From the NCBI RefSeq assembly GCF_028743715.1, contig NZ_CP117996.1:3100001-3164000 (forward strand): a stretch of 64,000 bases of DNA, in the 5' to 3' direction. The position numbers and the translations under genes are program-made. Below, in pieces: positions 26,416 to 34,799 of this stretch; the stretch's first letter is position 1, and every line of letters starts with the position of its first letter. The stretch is from Microbacterium sp. Clip185 (lineage in GTDB: Bacteria; Actinomycetota; Actinomycetes; Actinomycetales; Microbacteriaceae). Below the pieces are notes generated by a model. That model was not told the DNA's origin. It saw nothing but the letters and a program-made list of their open reading frames with translations, and did no database searches.

Positions 26416-27026
26416 ACGCACCGATCCGACTGATGCTCGTAGACGACCAGGCGCTCGTCCGCGGTGCGATGGGCGCCCTGCTCGAGCTGGAGGGCGACCT
26501 CGTCGTGGTCGCCGAGGCGGCCGACGGTGCGCAGGCCGCATCCCTCGCCGGCCAGGCGACGCCCGACGTCTGCCTCATGGACATCCAGATGCCCGGGATG
26601 GACGGGATCACCGCCACGCGCCAGGTGCGCGAGGCGAGTCCGGCGACACGCGTACTCGTGGTGACGACGTTCGCCCGGCCCGGGTATCTGCGCCAGGCAC
26701 TGGATGCGGGAGCCAGCGGCTTCATCGTGAAGGATGCGCCGGCCGATCGCCTGGCGGATGCGGTACGCCGCGTGCATGCGGGGCTCCGGGTGGTCGATCC
26801 CGAGCTCGCCGAGGCGTCGCTGTTCGAGGGTCAGAGCCCGCTGACCGAGCGCGAGCAGCAGGCGCTGCGCCTGTCGGCCGACGGTCGGGCGGTAGCGCAG
26901 ATCGCCGCGGAGATGTTCCTGTCGGCGGGCACCGTGCGCAATCACCTCTCGTCGGCGATCGGCAAGACCGGCACCGAGAACCGCTCGCAGGCGGCGCAGG
27001 TCGCCCGCGAGAAGGGCTGGATCTAG
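26412..27026 (+). CDS. NarL/LuxR-family response regulator
   Basis: 204 aa. Receiver with D11/D12, phospho-acceptor Asp57 in VCLMDIQMPGMDG, Thr in VTTFARPGYL and Lys in GFIVKDAPADRL. C-terminal LuxR HTH: SPLTEREQQALRLSADGRAVAQIAAEMFLSAGTVRNHLSSAIGKTG. GTG start at 26412 in GTGA overlap with the kinase. Likely controls the ABC exporter operon; the 30-bp palindrome at 23523 is the obvious candidate site. Confidence 0.93.
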   Translation: MNAPIRLMLVDDQALVRGAMGALLELEGDLVVVAEAADGAQAASLAGQATPDVCLMDIQMPGMDGITATRQVREASPATRVLVVTTFARPGYLRQALDAGASGFIVKDAPADRLADAVRRVHAGLRVVDPELAEASLFEGQSPLTEREQQALRLSADGRAVAQIAAEMFLSAGTVRNHLSSAIGKTGTENRSQAAQVAREKGWI

Positions 27027-27085
27027 CGCAGGCGCGCCGGCGCGCGGTGTTCGGGGGCGATCGTCACCCTCCGCGACGGGTGCAC

Positions 27086-27220
27086 TGTTCAAGGGACCCG
27101 AAACGTCGGCCCGGGCGCTCCGCGTCGCAAGACGAGTCCCTTCAACAGGCCCGCCCCTAATTCGAGGGACTCGAAACGTCGCCCCGGACGCTCCGCGCCG
27201 CAAGACGAGTCCCTTCAACA
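27086..27220. repeat. Family B palindromic repeats, two copies
   Basis: Copies at 27086-27147 and 27161-27220. Each begins near TGTTCAAGGGACCCGAAACG and ends near GAGTCCCTTCAACA, the arms being inverted. They fill most of the gap between the convergent response regulator and aztA genes. Confidence 0.9.
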
Positions 27221-27259
27221 GGGGCGGCGGCGCGGGTCAGCAGGGGCGCGGGCGCGGGG

Positions 27260-27907
27260 TCACACGAGGCGGCCGCCCTCGAGGCGGAGCACGCACCCGG
27301 CCGCGGCGATGAGCACCGGGTCGTGACTCACGCACACGACGACGGCACCGCGCTGCCGCTCCCGCTCGACGGCGGCGAGGATGCGGGCGCTGCTGTCCGC
27401 ATCCAGCCCCGTCGTCGGCTCGTCGAGCAGCAGCACGTCGGCGCGGCGGGCGAGCGCCTGAGCGAGCAGCGCACGCTGTCGTTGACCGCCGGAGAGCGTC
27501 GCCACCGGTCGGGAGGCGAGATCGGTGATCTCCAGCGCTGCCATCGCCTCCGCCGCATCCGCCCGCTCCGCGCGTGAGGGCAGCGGGAGCCGGCGCCGCC
27601 AGGCACCGATCCGCACGAGCTGCGCCACCGTCAACGGCAGCTGCTCGGCGATGGCGGAATGCTGGGGCACGAAGGCGATCCGCCTGGCCCCGTCGACGAC
27701 GCCGCTCCGGCCGGGCCGCACCCCGGCGAGCGCCTCCAGCAGCGTGGTCTTGCCCGCACCATTCGGGCCGGTGATGACCGTCACCACGCCCGGCTCCAGG
27801 CGCAGATCGAGCGGATGCAGCAGTGTCCGACCTCCCGCGTCGACGCGCAGGCCCGTCGCGCACAGCGGGCTGGATGCGGGAGCCGACGGCGAATCGGAGA
27901 GGAACAT
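27260..27907 (-). CDS. aztA: Zinc ABC importer ATP-binding protein
   Basis: ATPase of a cluster 9 (Zn/Mn) importer, 215 aa. Walker A GPNGAGKTT, signature LSGGQRQRALLAQALA, Walker B VLLLDEPTTGLD, switch VSHDPVLI. Unusually short for the class, with a short C-terminus. Divergent from aztB over a 55-base gap that holds a Zur-like palindrome, so both sides are probably zinc-repressed. ATG at 27907. The azt name is from the gene set next to it (AztB, C, D), not from this protein alone. Confidence 0.85.
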   Translation of the reverse strand: MFLSDSPSAPASSPLCATGLRVDAGGRTLLHPLDLRLEPGVVTVITGPNGAGKTTLLEALAGVRPGRSGVVDGARRIAFVPQHSAIAEQLPLTVAQLVRIGAWRRRLPLPSRAERADAAEAMAALEITDLASRPVATLSGGQRQRALLAQALARRADVLLLDEPTTGLDADSSARILAAVERERQRGAVVVCVSHDPVLIAAAGCVLRLEGGRLV

Positions 27908-27926
27908 CCGACCAGACTAACCGAGT

Positions 27927-27941
27927 TGAGAACGGTTCTCA
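27927..27941. promoter_or_regulatory. Zur-like operator between aztA and aztB
   Basis: TGAGAACGGTTCTCA, a perfect seven-base inverted repeat around one base. It follows the actinobacterial Zur pattern TGAAAATNATTTTCA in the outer TGA.AA..TT.TCA positions. Its central place between divergent zinc-transport genes supports zinc-dependent repression of both. Confidence 0.78.
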
Positions 27942-27962
27942 TTATCGCTACGGTCAGGTGTC

Positions 27963-28808
27963 GTGACCCTTCTCCTGCCGCTCGAGCACGCGTTCCTGCT
28001 GCGCGCGCTCGTCGGCGGTTCGCTCGTGGCCGTGCTGTGCGCGGTCGTAGGCACCTGGGTCGTCATCCGGGGCATGGCCTTTCTCGGCGAAGCACTGGCG
28101 CACGGGATGCTTCCCGGCGTCGCCCTCGCCACCGTGACAGGTGCCCCCGTTCTCCTCGGCGGCGCCGCGAGCGCCGTGGCCATGACGATCGGGATCGGGG
28201 CACTGCGCCGACGTGGGCGTCTCGCATACGACACGAGCATCGGGCTCCTGTTCGTCGCGATGCTCGCCGTCGGCGTCATCGTCATCTCACACTCCGGCAG
28301 CTTCGCAACGGATGCGACCGCGATCCTCTTCGGCGACGTGCTGGCGATCTCGGCCGAGGACCTCGCGGTACTGGCCGTCGCCACGGGGATCGGCCTGTCG
28401 CTCGCGGTCGTCGCGCACCGGGCGTTGGTCGCGGTGGCCGTGGACGCGCGCGTCGCCCGGGTACTGGGTGTGCGTCCAGGCTGGGCCGAGGCCACGCTCA
28501 CCGGCCTCGTGACGCTCGCCGTCGTCGCCTCGTACCAGGCCGTCGGTTCGCTCCTCGTGGTCGGGATGCTGCTCGCCCCGGCCGTGGCCGCCCGACCGTG
28601 GGTGCGCGGGATCGCCGCCACGATGACCCTCGCCGCCGCGATCGGGATCGCCGCCGTCGTGGCGGGACTCTCGCTCTCCTGGCACCTCGGCACCGCCGCG
28701 GGGGCGTCGATCGCCGCATCCGCCATCGCCGCGGCGGCGTTGTCCGCGCTGCTGCGCTCCCTGTTCGCCTCCCGCCGCTCCGCCGCCGCGGTGCCGGCGC
28801 CGCTCTAG
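27963..28808 (+). CDS. aztB: Zinc ABC importer permease
   Basis: 281 aa, eight or nine helices of the ZnuB/MntB (ABC-3) family. Family stretches: RGMAFLGEALAHGMLPGVALA, GSFATDATAILFGDVLAIS, VASYQAVGSLLVVGMLLAPAVAARPWV. GTG start at 27963. Next gene follows after 10 bases. With AztA and AztC it forms the zinc uptake system. Confidence 0.9.
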   Translation: MTLLLPLEHAFLLRALVGGSLVAVLCAVVGTWVVIRGMAFLGEALAHGMLPGVALATVTGAPVLLGGAASAVAMTIGIGALRRRGRLAYDTSIGLLFVAMLAVGVIVISHSGSFATDATAILFGDVLAISAEDLAVLAVATGIGLSLAVVAHRALVAVAVDARVARVLGVRPGWAEATLTGLVTLAVVASYQAVGSLLVVGMLLAPAVAARPWVRGIAATMTLAAAIGIAAVVAGLSLSWHLGTAAGASIAASAIAAAALSALLRSLFASRRSAAAVPAPL

Positions 28809-28818
28809 AAAGCTCCGC

Positions 28819-30015
28819 GTGCGTCATCCCCTCGCCTTCACCGCCCTCACTGCATCCGCTCTCCTGTTCGCCGCCTGTGCGAGCCCTCCGCAGTCAGAAC
28901 CTCAGCCCACCGCAGGCGCCGGCCACGGGCAGGTCGCCGGCGCCGCCGAGGTGAGCGAGCCGCCCCTGCACCTGCTGACCGCGACGACCGACGGTCGATT
29001 GACGCTGCTCGATCTGCTCTCCGAGGAGACCTCGAGCCTCGGCCGCATCGATGCTCCGCTCGCGACCGCCACGGACGGTCGCTACCTCTTCGCCGACACC
29101 GGCGACGGCGTCGAGATCGTCGACAGCGGGATGTGGACCTGGGATCACGTGGATCACTTCCACTACTACCGCGCCGAACCGCGTGTGCTGGAAAAGGTCC
29201 CCGGCCACGGCACCGCTCGTATCGCGACGACCAATTCATCGACGACGGGCGACACCGGGATCTTCTTCGCCGACGGAGAGGCCGTGCTGCTGGACACCGA
29301 GGCGCTCTCGAAGGGCGAGGTCGCCGAGCGGTTCCGGGTGCGGATGCCCGAGCACGAGGGCTACATCGTCCCCGTGGGCGACCACGCCCTCGTCACGACC
29401 GGCGCAGGCGCGGTCCAGGTGCGCGACCGCGACGGCGCTCTCCACGGCGACCCCGTCCCCTGCGCCGACCCCGCCGGCACGCTCACCACGCGTGTGGGCG
29501 CGATCCTCGGATGCCGGGATAGCGTGCTGCTGGCCGTCGCCGCCGACGCGGGCACCGTCGTCGAGCGCATCGCGCTGCCCGACGGGGTCACGGCTCCCCG
29601 CGTCTGGGCCAACCGGGAGGGACGCCCGACCGCCGCGGGTCTCAGCCCCGACGGCTCGATCGTCCTGCTCGACACCCGCGCGCGCACCGCGGCGACGATC
29701 GCCGCCCCGAGGCCGCTTCTGGCCGTCACGGCCGTCGACGACGCATCCGAGCACGTGCTGGGACTCACGGCAGACGGACGGGTGAGCGTGATCGACGGCG
29801 CGACGGGCGCCGAGCTGGCCCTGACCGAACCGCTCGTCGCCGCCTCGCTCGCGGCGGGATGGACACCCACACTCATCGCGGACGACCGGCGTGCGTACCT
29901 CAACGGGATCACCGAACGCGTGCTCTTCGAGATCGACTTCGCGGATGCGGGGCGCATCGCCCGCACGTTCACCACGACCGACGAGCCGGCCTTCGTCGCG
30001 GAGACCGGACGATGA
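28819..30015 (+). CDS. AztD-like beta-propeller lipoprotein
   Basis: 398 aa. Lipoprotein signal RHPLAFTALTASALLFAACASP. Repeated short beta stretches with DG turns (LLTATTDGRLTLLDLLSEE, LATATDGRYLFADTGDGVEIVD, GLSPDGSIVLLDTRA, GLTADGRVSVIDGATG) indicate a seven-blade propeller as in the zinc chaperone AztD. A His-rich segment WDHVDHFHYY (about residues 110-120) is a likely metal site. It is a diverged paralogue of the protein at 30992. Gene order B-this-C-D and the ATGA overlap with aztC tie it to zinc delivery. Confidence 0.8.
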   Translation: MRHPLAFTALTASALLFAACASPPQSEPQPTAGAGHGQVAGAAEVSEPPLHLLTATTDGRLTLLDLLSEETSSLGRIDAPLATATDGRYLFADTGDGVEIVDSGMWTWDHVDHFHYYRAEPRVLEKVPGHGTARIATTNSSTTGDTGIFFADGEAVLLDTEALSKGEVAERFRVRMPEHEGYIVPVGDHALVTTGAGAVQVRDRDGALHGDPVPCADPAGTLTTRVGAILGCRDSVLLAVAADAGTVVERIALPDGVTAPRVWANREGRPTAAGLSPDGSIVLLDTRARTAATIAAPRPLLAVTAVDDASEHVLGLTADGRVSVIDGATGAELALTEPLVAASLAAGWTPTLIADDRRAYLNGITERVLFEIDFADAGRIARTFTTTDEPAFVAETGR

Positions 30016-30926
30016 CCGCCGGGCAGCGCGTCGCCGCGTTCGCAGCCGCGCTCGTGGTCGCGGGCGCACTGTCCGCCTGCGCCCCGACGGGCGAAGATCG
30101 CCCCCTCGTCGTGGTCTCCACCAACATCCTGGGCGACGTCGTGACCGAGCTGGTCGGCGATCAGGCCGAGGTCGTGACCCTCATGAAGCCGGACTCGGAT
30201 CCGCATTCCTTCGAGATCTCGGCCCAGGAGGCGGCGCGACTGCGCTCGGCGGACCTCGTCGTCTCGAACGGTCTCGGGCTCGAAGAGGGCCTCGCGCAAC
30301 ACCTCGAAGCGGCGGCGGATGAGGGTGTGACGCAGTTCGTCGCGGGCGACGTCGTCGACGTCCTGCCATACGCGAGCGAGGAGGCGGACGGCGCCGACGA
30401 CCCGCACTTCTGGACCGATCCGGCGCGGATGCTGCAGGTCGTCGACGCGCTGGAGCCGACGCTCGCGGGCATCGACGGGGTGGATGCGGCGACTCTCCGC
30501 GCCGACACCGCCGCGTATCGCACCGAGCTTGCGGTGCTGGATGCCGAGATGAGCGAGGCCTTCGCCGCCATCCCCGCCGAGAGGCGCGCACTCGTCACCA
30601 ACCACCACGTCTTCGGCTACCTGGCGGACCGCTTCGACGTGCGCCTCGTGGGTGCCGCGATCCCCGGCGGCACGACACTCGCCGCACCGAGCGCCGCCGA
30701 CCTCGCCGAGCTCGTCTCCGCCATCCGGCAGGCGAGCGTACGCACGATCTTCGCCGAGTCCTCCTCGCCCGACCGGCTCATGCAGGCATTGGCCGAGGAG
30801 GCCGGCGTCGACGTGCGCGTCGAGGAGCTGTTCACCGAGTCACTCACCGCCGCCGACGGCGCGGCGCCCGACTACCTGACCATGATGCGCGTCAACACGC
30901 AGCGCATCGTCACCGGGCTCTCCTGA
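30012..30926 (+). CDS. aztC: Zinc-binding ABC receptor lipoprotein
   Basis: 304 aa, cluster A-I (ZnuA-type) receptor. Lipobox LSAC. Zinc ligands are expected from three His blocks, PDSDPHSFEIS, GADDPHFWTDP and LVTNHHVFGYLADRF, and an acidic residue in FAESSSPDRL. The His-rich loop typical of ZnuA is missing; only a short acidic stretch (ASEEADGADD) is there, which agrees with the AztC type that receives zinc from AztD. ATG in ATGA overlap with the gene before. Confidence 0.9.
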   Translation: MTAGQRVAAFAAALVVAGALSACAPTGEDRPLVVVSTNILGDVVTELVGDQAEVVTLMKPDSDPHSFEISAQEAARLRSADLVVSNGLGLEEGLAQHLEAAADEGVTQFVAGDVVDVLPYASEEADGADDPHFWTDPARMLQVVDALEPTLAGIDGVDAATLRADTAAYRTELAVLDAEMSEAFAAIPAERRALVTNHHVFGYLADRFDVRLVGAAIPGGTTLAAPSAADLAELVSAIRQASVRTIFAESSSPDRLMQALAEEAGVDVRVEELFTESLTAADGAAPDYLTMMRVNTQRIVTGLS

Positions 30927-30991
30927 GCCCCTCCACACAGCCGCACCGGCCGGCGGGCCACGCCCGCGAACCCACAGAAACGAGGCACCAC

Positions 30992-32176
30992 ATGCACCTG
31001 AAACGTCCCGCGCTGCTCACGCTCGCCCTCGTCGCCGCCGCGACGCTGACCGCCTGCGCGGGCACCGCACCTGCGCCCGCATCCTCATCATCCGCCGCCG
31101 CGCCGGCCGGCGAACGCGTCGCGATCAGCTACGAGGGCGGCATCCTCGTGCTCGACGGCACGACGCTGGAGACGGTCGGCGACCTCGCCTCCGAGGAGTT
31201 CACCCGACTCAACCGGGCCGGCGACGGCTCGCACGTGCTGGTCACGATGAGCGAGGGTTTCCAGATTCTCGACACCGGTGCCGCATCCGGGTCCGATCCG
31301 GCGCTCACCGATCTCGTGTTCCCCGCGGAGGCCCCCGGGCACGTCGTGCGGCACGCCGGCAAGACGGTGCTCTACGCCGACGGCACGAGCGACACGACGA
31401 TCGTCGACACGGATGCGTTCGCCTCGCTCGGCGACGCCCTTCCCGCATCGACGACGATCCCCGGCACCGAGGCGCATCACGGCGTGTCGATCGTTCTGGA
31501 GGACGGCACCTTCGTGACCACCGTGGGCTCGGCGAACGGGCGCACCGGCATCACGGTGCGCGACGAGGACGGCACCGAGATCACGTCGAACGCCGACTGC
31601 CCCGGCGTGCACGGCGAGGGCACGGCCGCCGACGAGGTCGTCGTCTTCGGGTGCGAGAACGGCGCCCTCATCTACCGCGACGGCGAGATCGAGAAGGTCA
31701 CGGCGCCCGACGCATACGGCCGCACCGGCAACATCTTCGTCACCGACACGAGCCCGCTCGTCGTCGGCGACTACAAGAACGACCCGGATGCGGAGGGCTA
31801 CCTGCTCTCGAACATCGCGCTGATCGACACCGAGAAGGCGAGCATGAAGGTCGTGCCGCTCCCGGAGGGCGTCTCGTACACGTTCCGCGACCTCGCGCGA
31901 GGCCCGAAGGACCTCGGCTACATCCTCGCCACCGACGGATCGATCCACGTGATCGATCCCGCGAGCGGCGATCTGGTGGACGAGTTCCCGGTCATCGCAC
32001 CGTGGGAGGGCCCGCTCGAGTGGCAGGACCCGCATCCCGCCATCGTCGTGTCGGGCGACATCGCCTACGTGACCGAGCCCGCGGCGAAGAAGGTGCACGC
32101 GGTCGACCTGACGACCGGCGAGGTGCGCGCGAGCACGACGCTCGCCGTGACCCCGAACGAGGTCGCCGTCTCCTGA
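30992..32176 (+). CDS. aztD: Zinc metallochaperone AztD, beta-propeller lipoprotein
   Basis: 394 aa. Lipobox LTAC, Ser/Ala linker, then propeller blades (RVAISYEGGILVLDGTTLETVG, LFVTDTSPLVVG, LGYILATDGSIHVIDPASGD, VSGDIAYVTEPAAKKVHAVDLTTGEV). His residues sit in APGHVVRHAGKT, GTEAHHGVSIV, CPGVHGEG and WQDPHPAIV, the kind of sites AztD uses to hold zinc and pass it to AztC. Start ATG at 30992 with GAGG upstream, 65 bases after aztC. Confidence 0.88.
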   Translation: MHLKRPALLTLALVAAATLTACAGTAPAPASSSSAAAPAGERVAISYEGGILVLDGTTLETVGDLASEEFTRLNRAGDGSHVLVTMSEGFQILDTGAASGSDPALTDLVFPAEAPGHVVRHAGKTVLYADGTSDTTIVDTDAFASLGDALPASTTIPGTEAHHGVSIVLEDGTFVTTVGSANGRTGITVRDEDGTEITSNADCPGVHGEGTAADEVVVFGCENGALIYRDGEIEKVTAPDAYGRTGNIFVTDTSPLVVGDYKNDPDAEGYLLSNIALIDTEKASMKVVPLPEGVSYTFRDLARGPKDLGYILATDGSIHVIDPASGDLVDEFPVIAPWEGPLEWQDPHPAIVVSGDIAYVTEPAAKKVHAVDLTTGEVRASTTLAVTPNEVAVS

Positions 32177-32189
32177 CCGGAGGATGCCC

Positions 32190-32422
32190 TGTTCGAGGGA
32201 CCCGTGATGTCGCCCCCGGGACCCCGGCGCCGCAACACGGGTCCCTTGAACAACGGGGTCACCTTCACGCCCCGGCCCCGCTCGCTGTTCGAGGGACCCG
32301 AAACGTCGCCCCGGGCCGCCCGGCGCCGCAACACGGGTCCCTTCAACACGAGCGCACGCTGTCCGAGGGACCCGAAACGTCGCCCCGGGCCGCCCGGCGC
32401 CGCAACACGGGTCCCTTGAACA
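32190..32422. repeat. Family B palindromic repeats, three copies (fills the 309-base gap after aztD)
   Basis: Copies at 32190-32252, 32286-32348 and 32360-32422, each exactly 63 bp. Common layout: TGTTCGAGGGACCCG, variable-to-conserved middle, ACGGGTCCCTTGAACA. The second and third share the middle CGTCGCCCCGGGCCGCC. Nothing else is seen in the gap 32177-32485. Confidence 0.92.
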
Positions 32423-32485
32423 ACGGGGGCCGGCGGCGGGGCCTTGGTCCTTCATCCGGCCGTGTCGAGGTGGGAGGATGGCAGC

Positions 32486-33796
32486 ATGGCCGGCGCCCGT
32501 ATGATCCCGGCGGACGACGGCGACGCCACTCCCCTCGATGAGGCACGACTGGAACCCGTGCGGTTCGTCGCGCTCACCGATGCGGTGCTGCGGCTGGGAA
32601 TTCTGATGCTGGGCGCGGGCGCCTCCTCCGCGCGCGTGCGCACCACGATGGAGCGCGTCGGCCGCGCCTGGGGCATCGAGACCATGAACGCTCGCGTCGG
32701 CATGCTCGACATCGTGCTCACGGTCAGCCGCGGCCAGCTCGTCCGCACCCGCGTGGCAGAGGTCGCGCGCCCCGTCGTGAACGCAGAACGCATCGCGGCC
32801 CTGCAACGGCTGTCGCACGAGGTCGAGGCCGAGGCGGGCGGGAGCGTCGACGACTTCGCCGCACGTCTGGATGCGATCGCCGCTCGTCCGGCCCGCTACG
32901 GGATGCTGCTGCGCATCCTCGCCGCCGGCGCGGCGTGCGCCGCGTTCGCCCTGCTCAACAACGGCGGATGGGCGGCAGCGGTCGCCGTCGGCGTCGGCGC
33001 CGCCGCCGGTCAGGCGGTCCGGATGCTGCTGGGCCGCGCACGGTTGAACGAGTTCCTCACCGTGTTCGTCGCCGCGGCGACGGCGTTGCTGATCTACCTC
33101 GGCGCCGCTCAGTTCTTCGAGGTGCTGGGCCAGCCGTTCGCCCACGACGCCGCCCTCACGAGCGCCGTGCTCTTCCTCGTGCCCGGCTTCCCGTTGGTCA
33201 CGGGCGCGATGGACCTCGCCCGCCTCGACCTCAACGCGGGGATCGCCCGTGTGGTCTATGCCTGCCTCATCCTGCTCACCGCCGGCTCCGCCGTCTGGGC
33301 CGTGGCGGCCCTGTTCGCCACCTCGCCGGGCGCGGTCGCGACCCCTCTGCTGGACGAACCCGTGCTCGCCGTCATGCGCCTCGCGGCCGGGTTCGTCGGC
33401 GTTCTCGGCTTCGCGCTGCTGTTCGCCACTCCCTGGCGCATCGCGATCGCCTCGGCCGCGGTGGGCGCGATCGCGAACACCGCGCGTCTGACGGCGGTGG
33501 ATGCGGGACTCATGCCCGCCGTCGCGGCCATGGCCGCGGGACTGCTCGTGGGCCTCGGCGCCTTCATCTGCTACCGCCGGCTCGACGCGCCGCGGGTGGC
33601 GCTGACGGTTCCGGCGGTCGTGATCATGGTCCCCGGCGCGGCCGCGTATCGCGCGATCGTGGCGACGATCGACGGCGACACTCTCGCGGCGGTGCAGAAC
33701 AGCGTGCAGGCGTTGTTCGTGGTGGCGGCGCTCGCGATCGGGCTGACGGTCGCGAGAGTCGTGTCGGAGAAGGAGTGGGGCGACCGCTCCCGCTGA
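32486..33796 (+). CDS. Threonine/serine exporter family protein (ThrE-type, fused)
   Basis: 436 aa. Both halves of the ThrE family are in one chain: an N-terminal soluble/membrane half (GILMLGAGASSARVRTTMERVGRAWG.., VLTVSRGQLVRTRVAEV, VLFLVPGFPLVTGAMDLARLDL) and a C-terminal half of helices ending VIMVPGAAAYRAIV. About ten helices in total. Proton-driven export of Thr/Ser is the known role in Corynebacterium. ATG at 32486; a downstream ATG (codon 6) is possible. Confidence 0.88.
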   Translation: MAGARMIPADDGDATPLDEARLEPVRFVALTDAVLRLGILMLGAGASSARVRTTMERVGRAWGIETMNARVGMLDIVLTVSRGQLVRTRVAEVARPVVNAERIAALQRLSHEVEAEAGGSVDDFAARLDAIAARPARYGMLLRILAAGAACAAFALLNNGGWAAAVAVGVGAAAGQAVRMLLGRARLNEFLTVFVAAATALLIYLGAAQFFEVLGQPFAHDAALTSAVLFLVPGFPLVTGAMDLARLDLNAGIARVVYACLILLTAGSAVWAVAALFATSPGAVATPLLDEPVLAVMRLAAGFVGVLGFALLFATPWRIAIASAAVGAIANTARLTAVDAGLMPAVAAMAAGLLVGLGAFICYRRLDAPRVALTVPAVVIMVPGAAAYRAIVATIDGDTLAAVQNSVQALFVVAALAIGLTVARVVSEKEWGDRSR

Positions 33797-33877
33797 ACCG
33801 GCTGTCTGCCGCATCCGAAACGAATGCGGCAGCGCAACGCCCCGGAGAATCCTCGGCCCGGTGGCTACGCTCGCAGC

Positions 33878-34795
33878 ATGACGCCCTCCCGCCTCATCGT
33901 GTCCGTACCCGATCCCTCCTTCGCCGCCGAGCTGGCGGACCTCGGTGAGCAGGTGGAGGTGATGGTCTGGCCGATGGATGCGGCCGCGCCGGCGGACCGG
34001 ATCGATCTGGTCGTACCGCCGTACATGAGCGCGCGCGACGTCGTCGCGCGACTCGAAGGTGTCGAGACCCGCCTCGTGCAGAGCCAGTCGATCGGCTATG
34101 AGGGCACGGAAGAGCTGCTGCCGCCCGGGATCGTGTTCGCGAACGCGGCAACCGTCCACGAGACGTCGACGGCAGAACTGGCGCTCGCGCTGACCCTCGC
34201 CGTCCAGCGAGAGCTGGACGTCTTCGCCCGTCAGCGCGACTGGACGCGCGCCTTCGCGCAGAGCCTCGCCGACCGCCGCACCACGGTGCTGGGTTTCGGG
34301 GGCGTCGGCAAGGCGATCGCCGCGCGCCTGCGCCCGTTCGAGGTGCACCTGCGCGCCGTCGCGACGCATGCCCGCATCGAGGACGGCGTCGAGGTGGCGG
34401 CGCTCGAGGATCTGCACGCTGTGCTCGCCGACACGGAGGTGCTGATCCTCGCGCTCCCCGCATCCGAGCGCACCCGCGGCATCATCGGTGACGCGGAGCT
34501 GTCGGCGCTGCCGGACGGTGCGCTGGTGGTCAACGTCGGGCGCGGCACGCTCATCGATACGGACGCACTCGTCGATCACGTCCGGCGGGGCCGCATCCGC
34601 GCCGGACTCGACGTGACCGATCCCGAGCCCCTCCCGGAGGATCACCCGCTCTGGGAGCTTCCGGGCGTGCTGATCTCGCCGCACGTGGGCGGCGCCTCGA
34701 CGGCGATGCAGCCGCGGATGGTGGCCCTCGTGCGGCGCCAGATCGCCCACCTGCTCGCGGGCGAGGAGCCCGAGAACGTGGTCATCCGCACGTGA
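33878..34795 (+). CDS. D-isomer-specific 2-hydroxyacid dehydrogenase
   Basis: 305 aa, NAD(P)-dependent oxidoreductase. Dinucleotide fold TTVLGFGGVGKAIAARL (about 145-161), Arg in LVVNVGRGTLIDTDALVDHV, acid residue in ARGLDVTDPEPLPEDHP and catalytic His in LISPHVGGASTAM. The catalytic domain is short and the family branch (hydroxypyruvate/glyoxylate reductase or phosphoglycerate dehydrogenase-like) is not resolved. Stands alone; next gene is convergent after five bases. Confidence 0.9.
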   Translation: MTPSRLIVSVPDPSFAAELADLGEQVEVMVWPMDAAAPADRIDLVVPPYMSARDVVARLEGVETRLVQSQSIGYEGTEELLPPGIVFANAATVHETSTAELALALTLAVQRELDVFARQRDWTRAFAQSLADRRTTVLGFGGVGKAIAARLRPFEVHLRAVATHARIEDGVEVAALEDLHAVLADTEVLILALPASERTRGIIGDAELSALPDGALVVNVGRGTLIDTDALVDHVRRGRIRAGLDVTDPEPLPEDHPLWELPGVLISPHVGGASTAMQPRMVALVRRQIAHLLAGEEPENVVIRT

Positions 34796-34799
34796 GAGG

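Noticed and set aside
27086..27220. Inverted ends of an insertion sequence
   Set aside because: Each unit is only about 63 bp and carries no gene; no target-site duplication can be read and copies are tandem.
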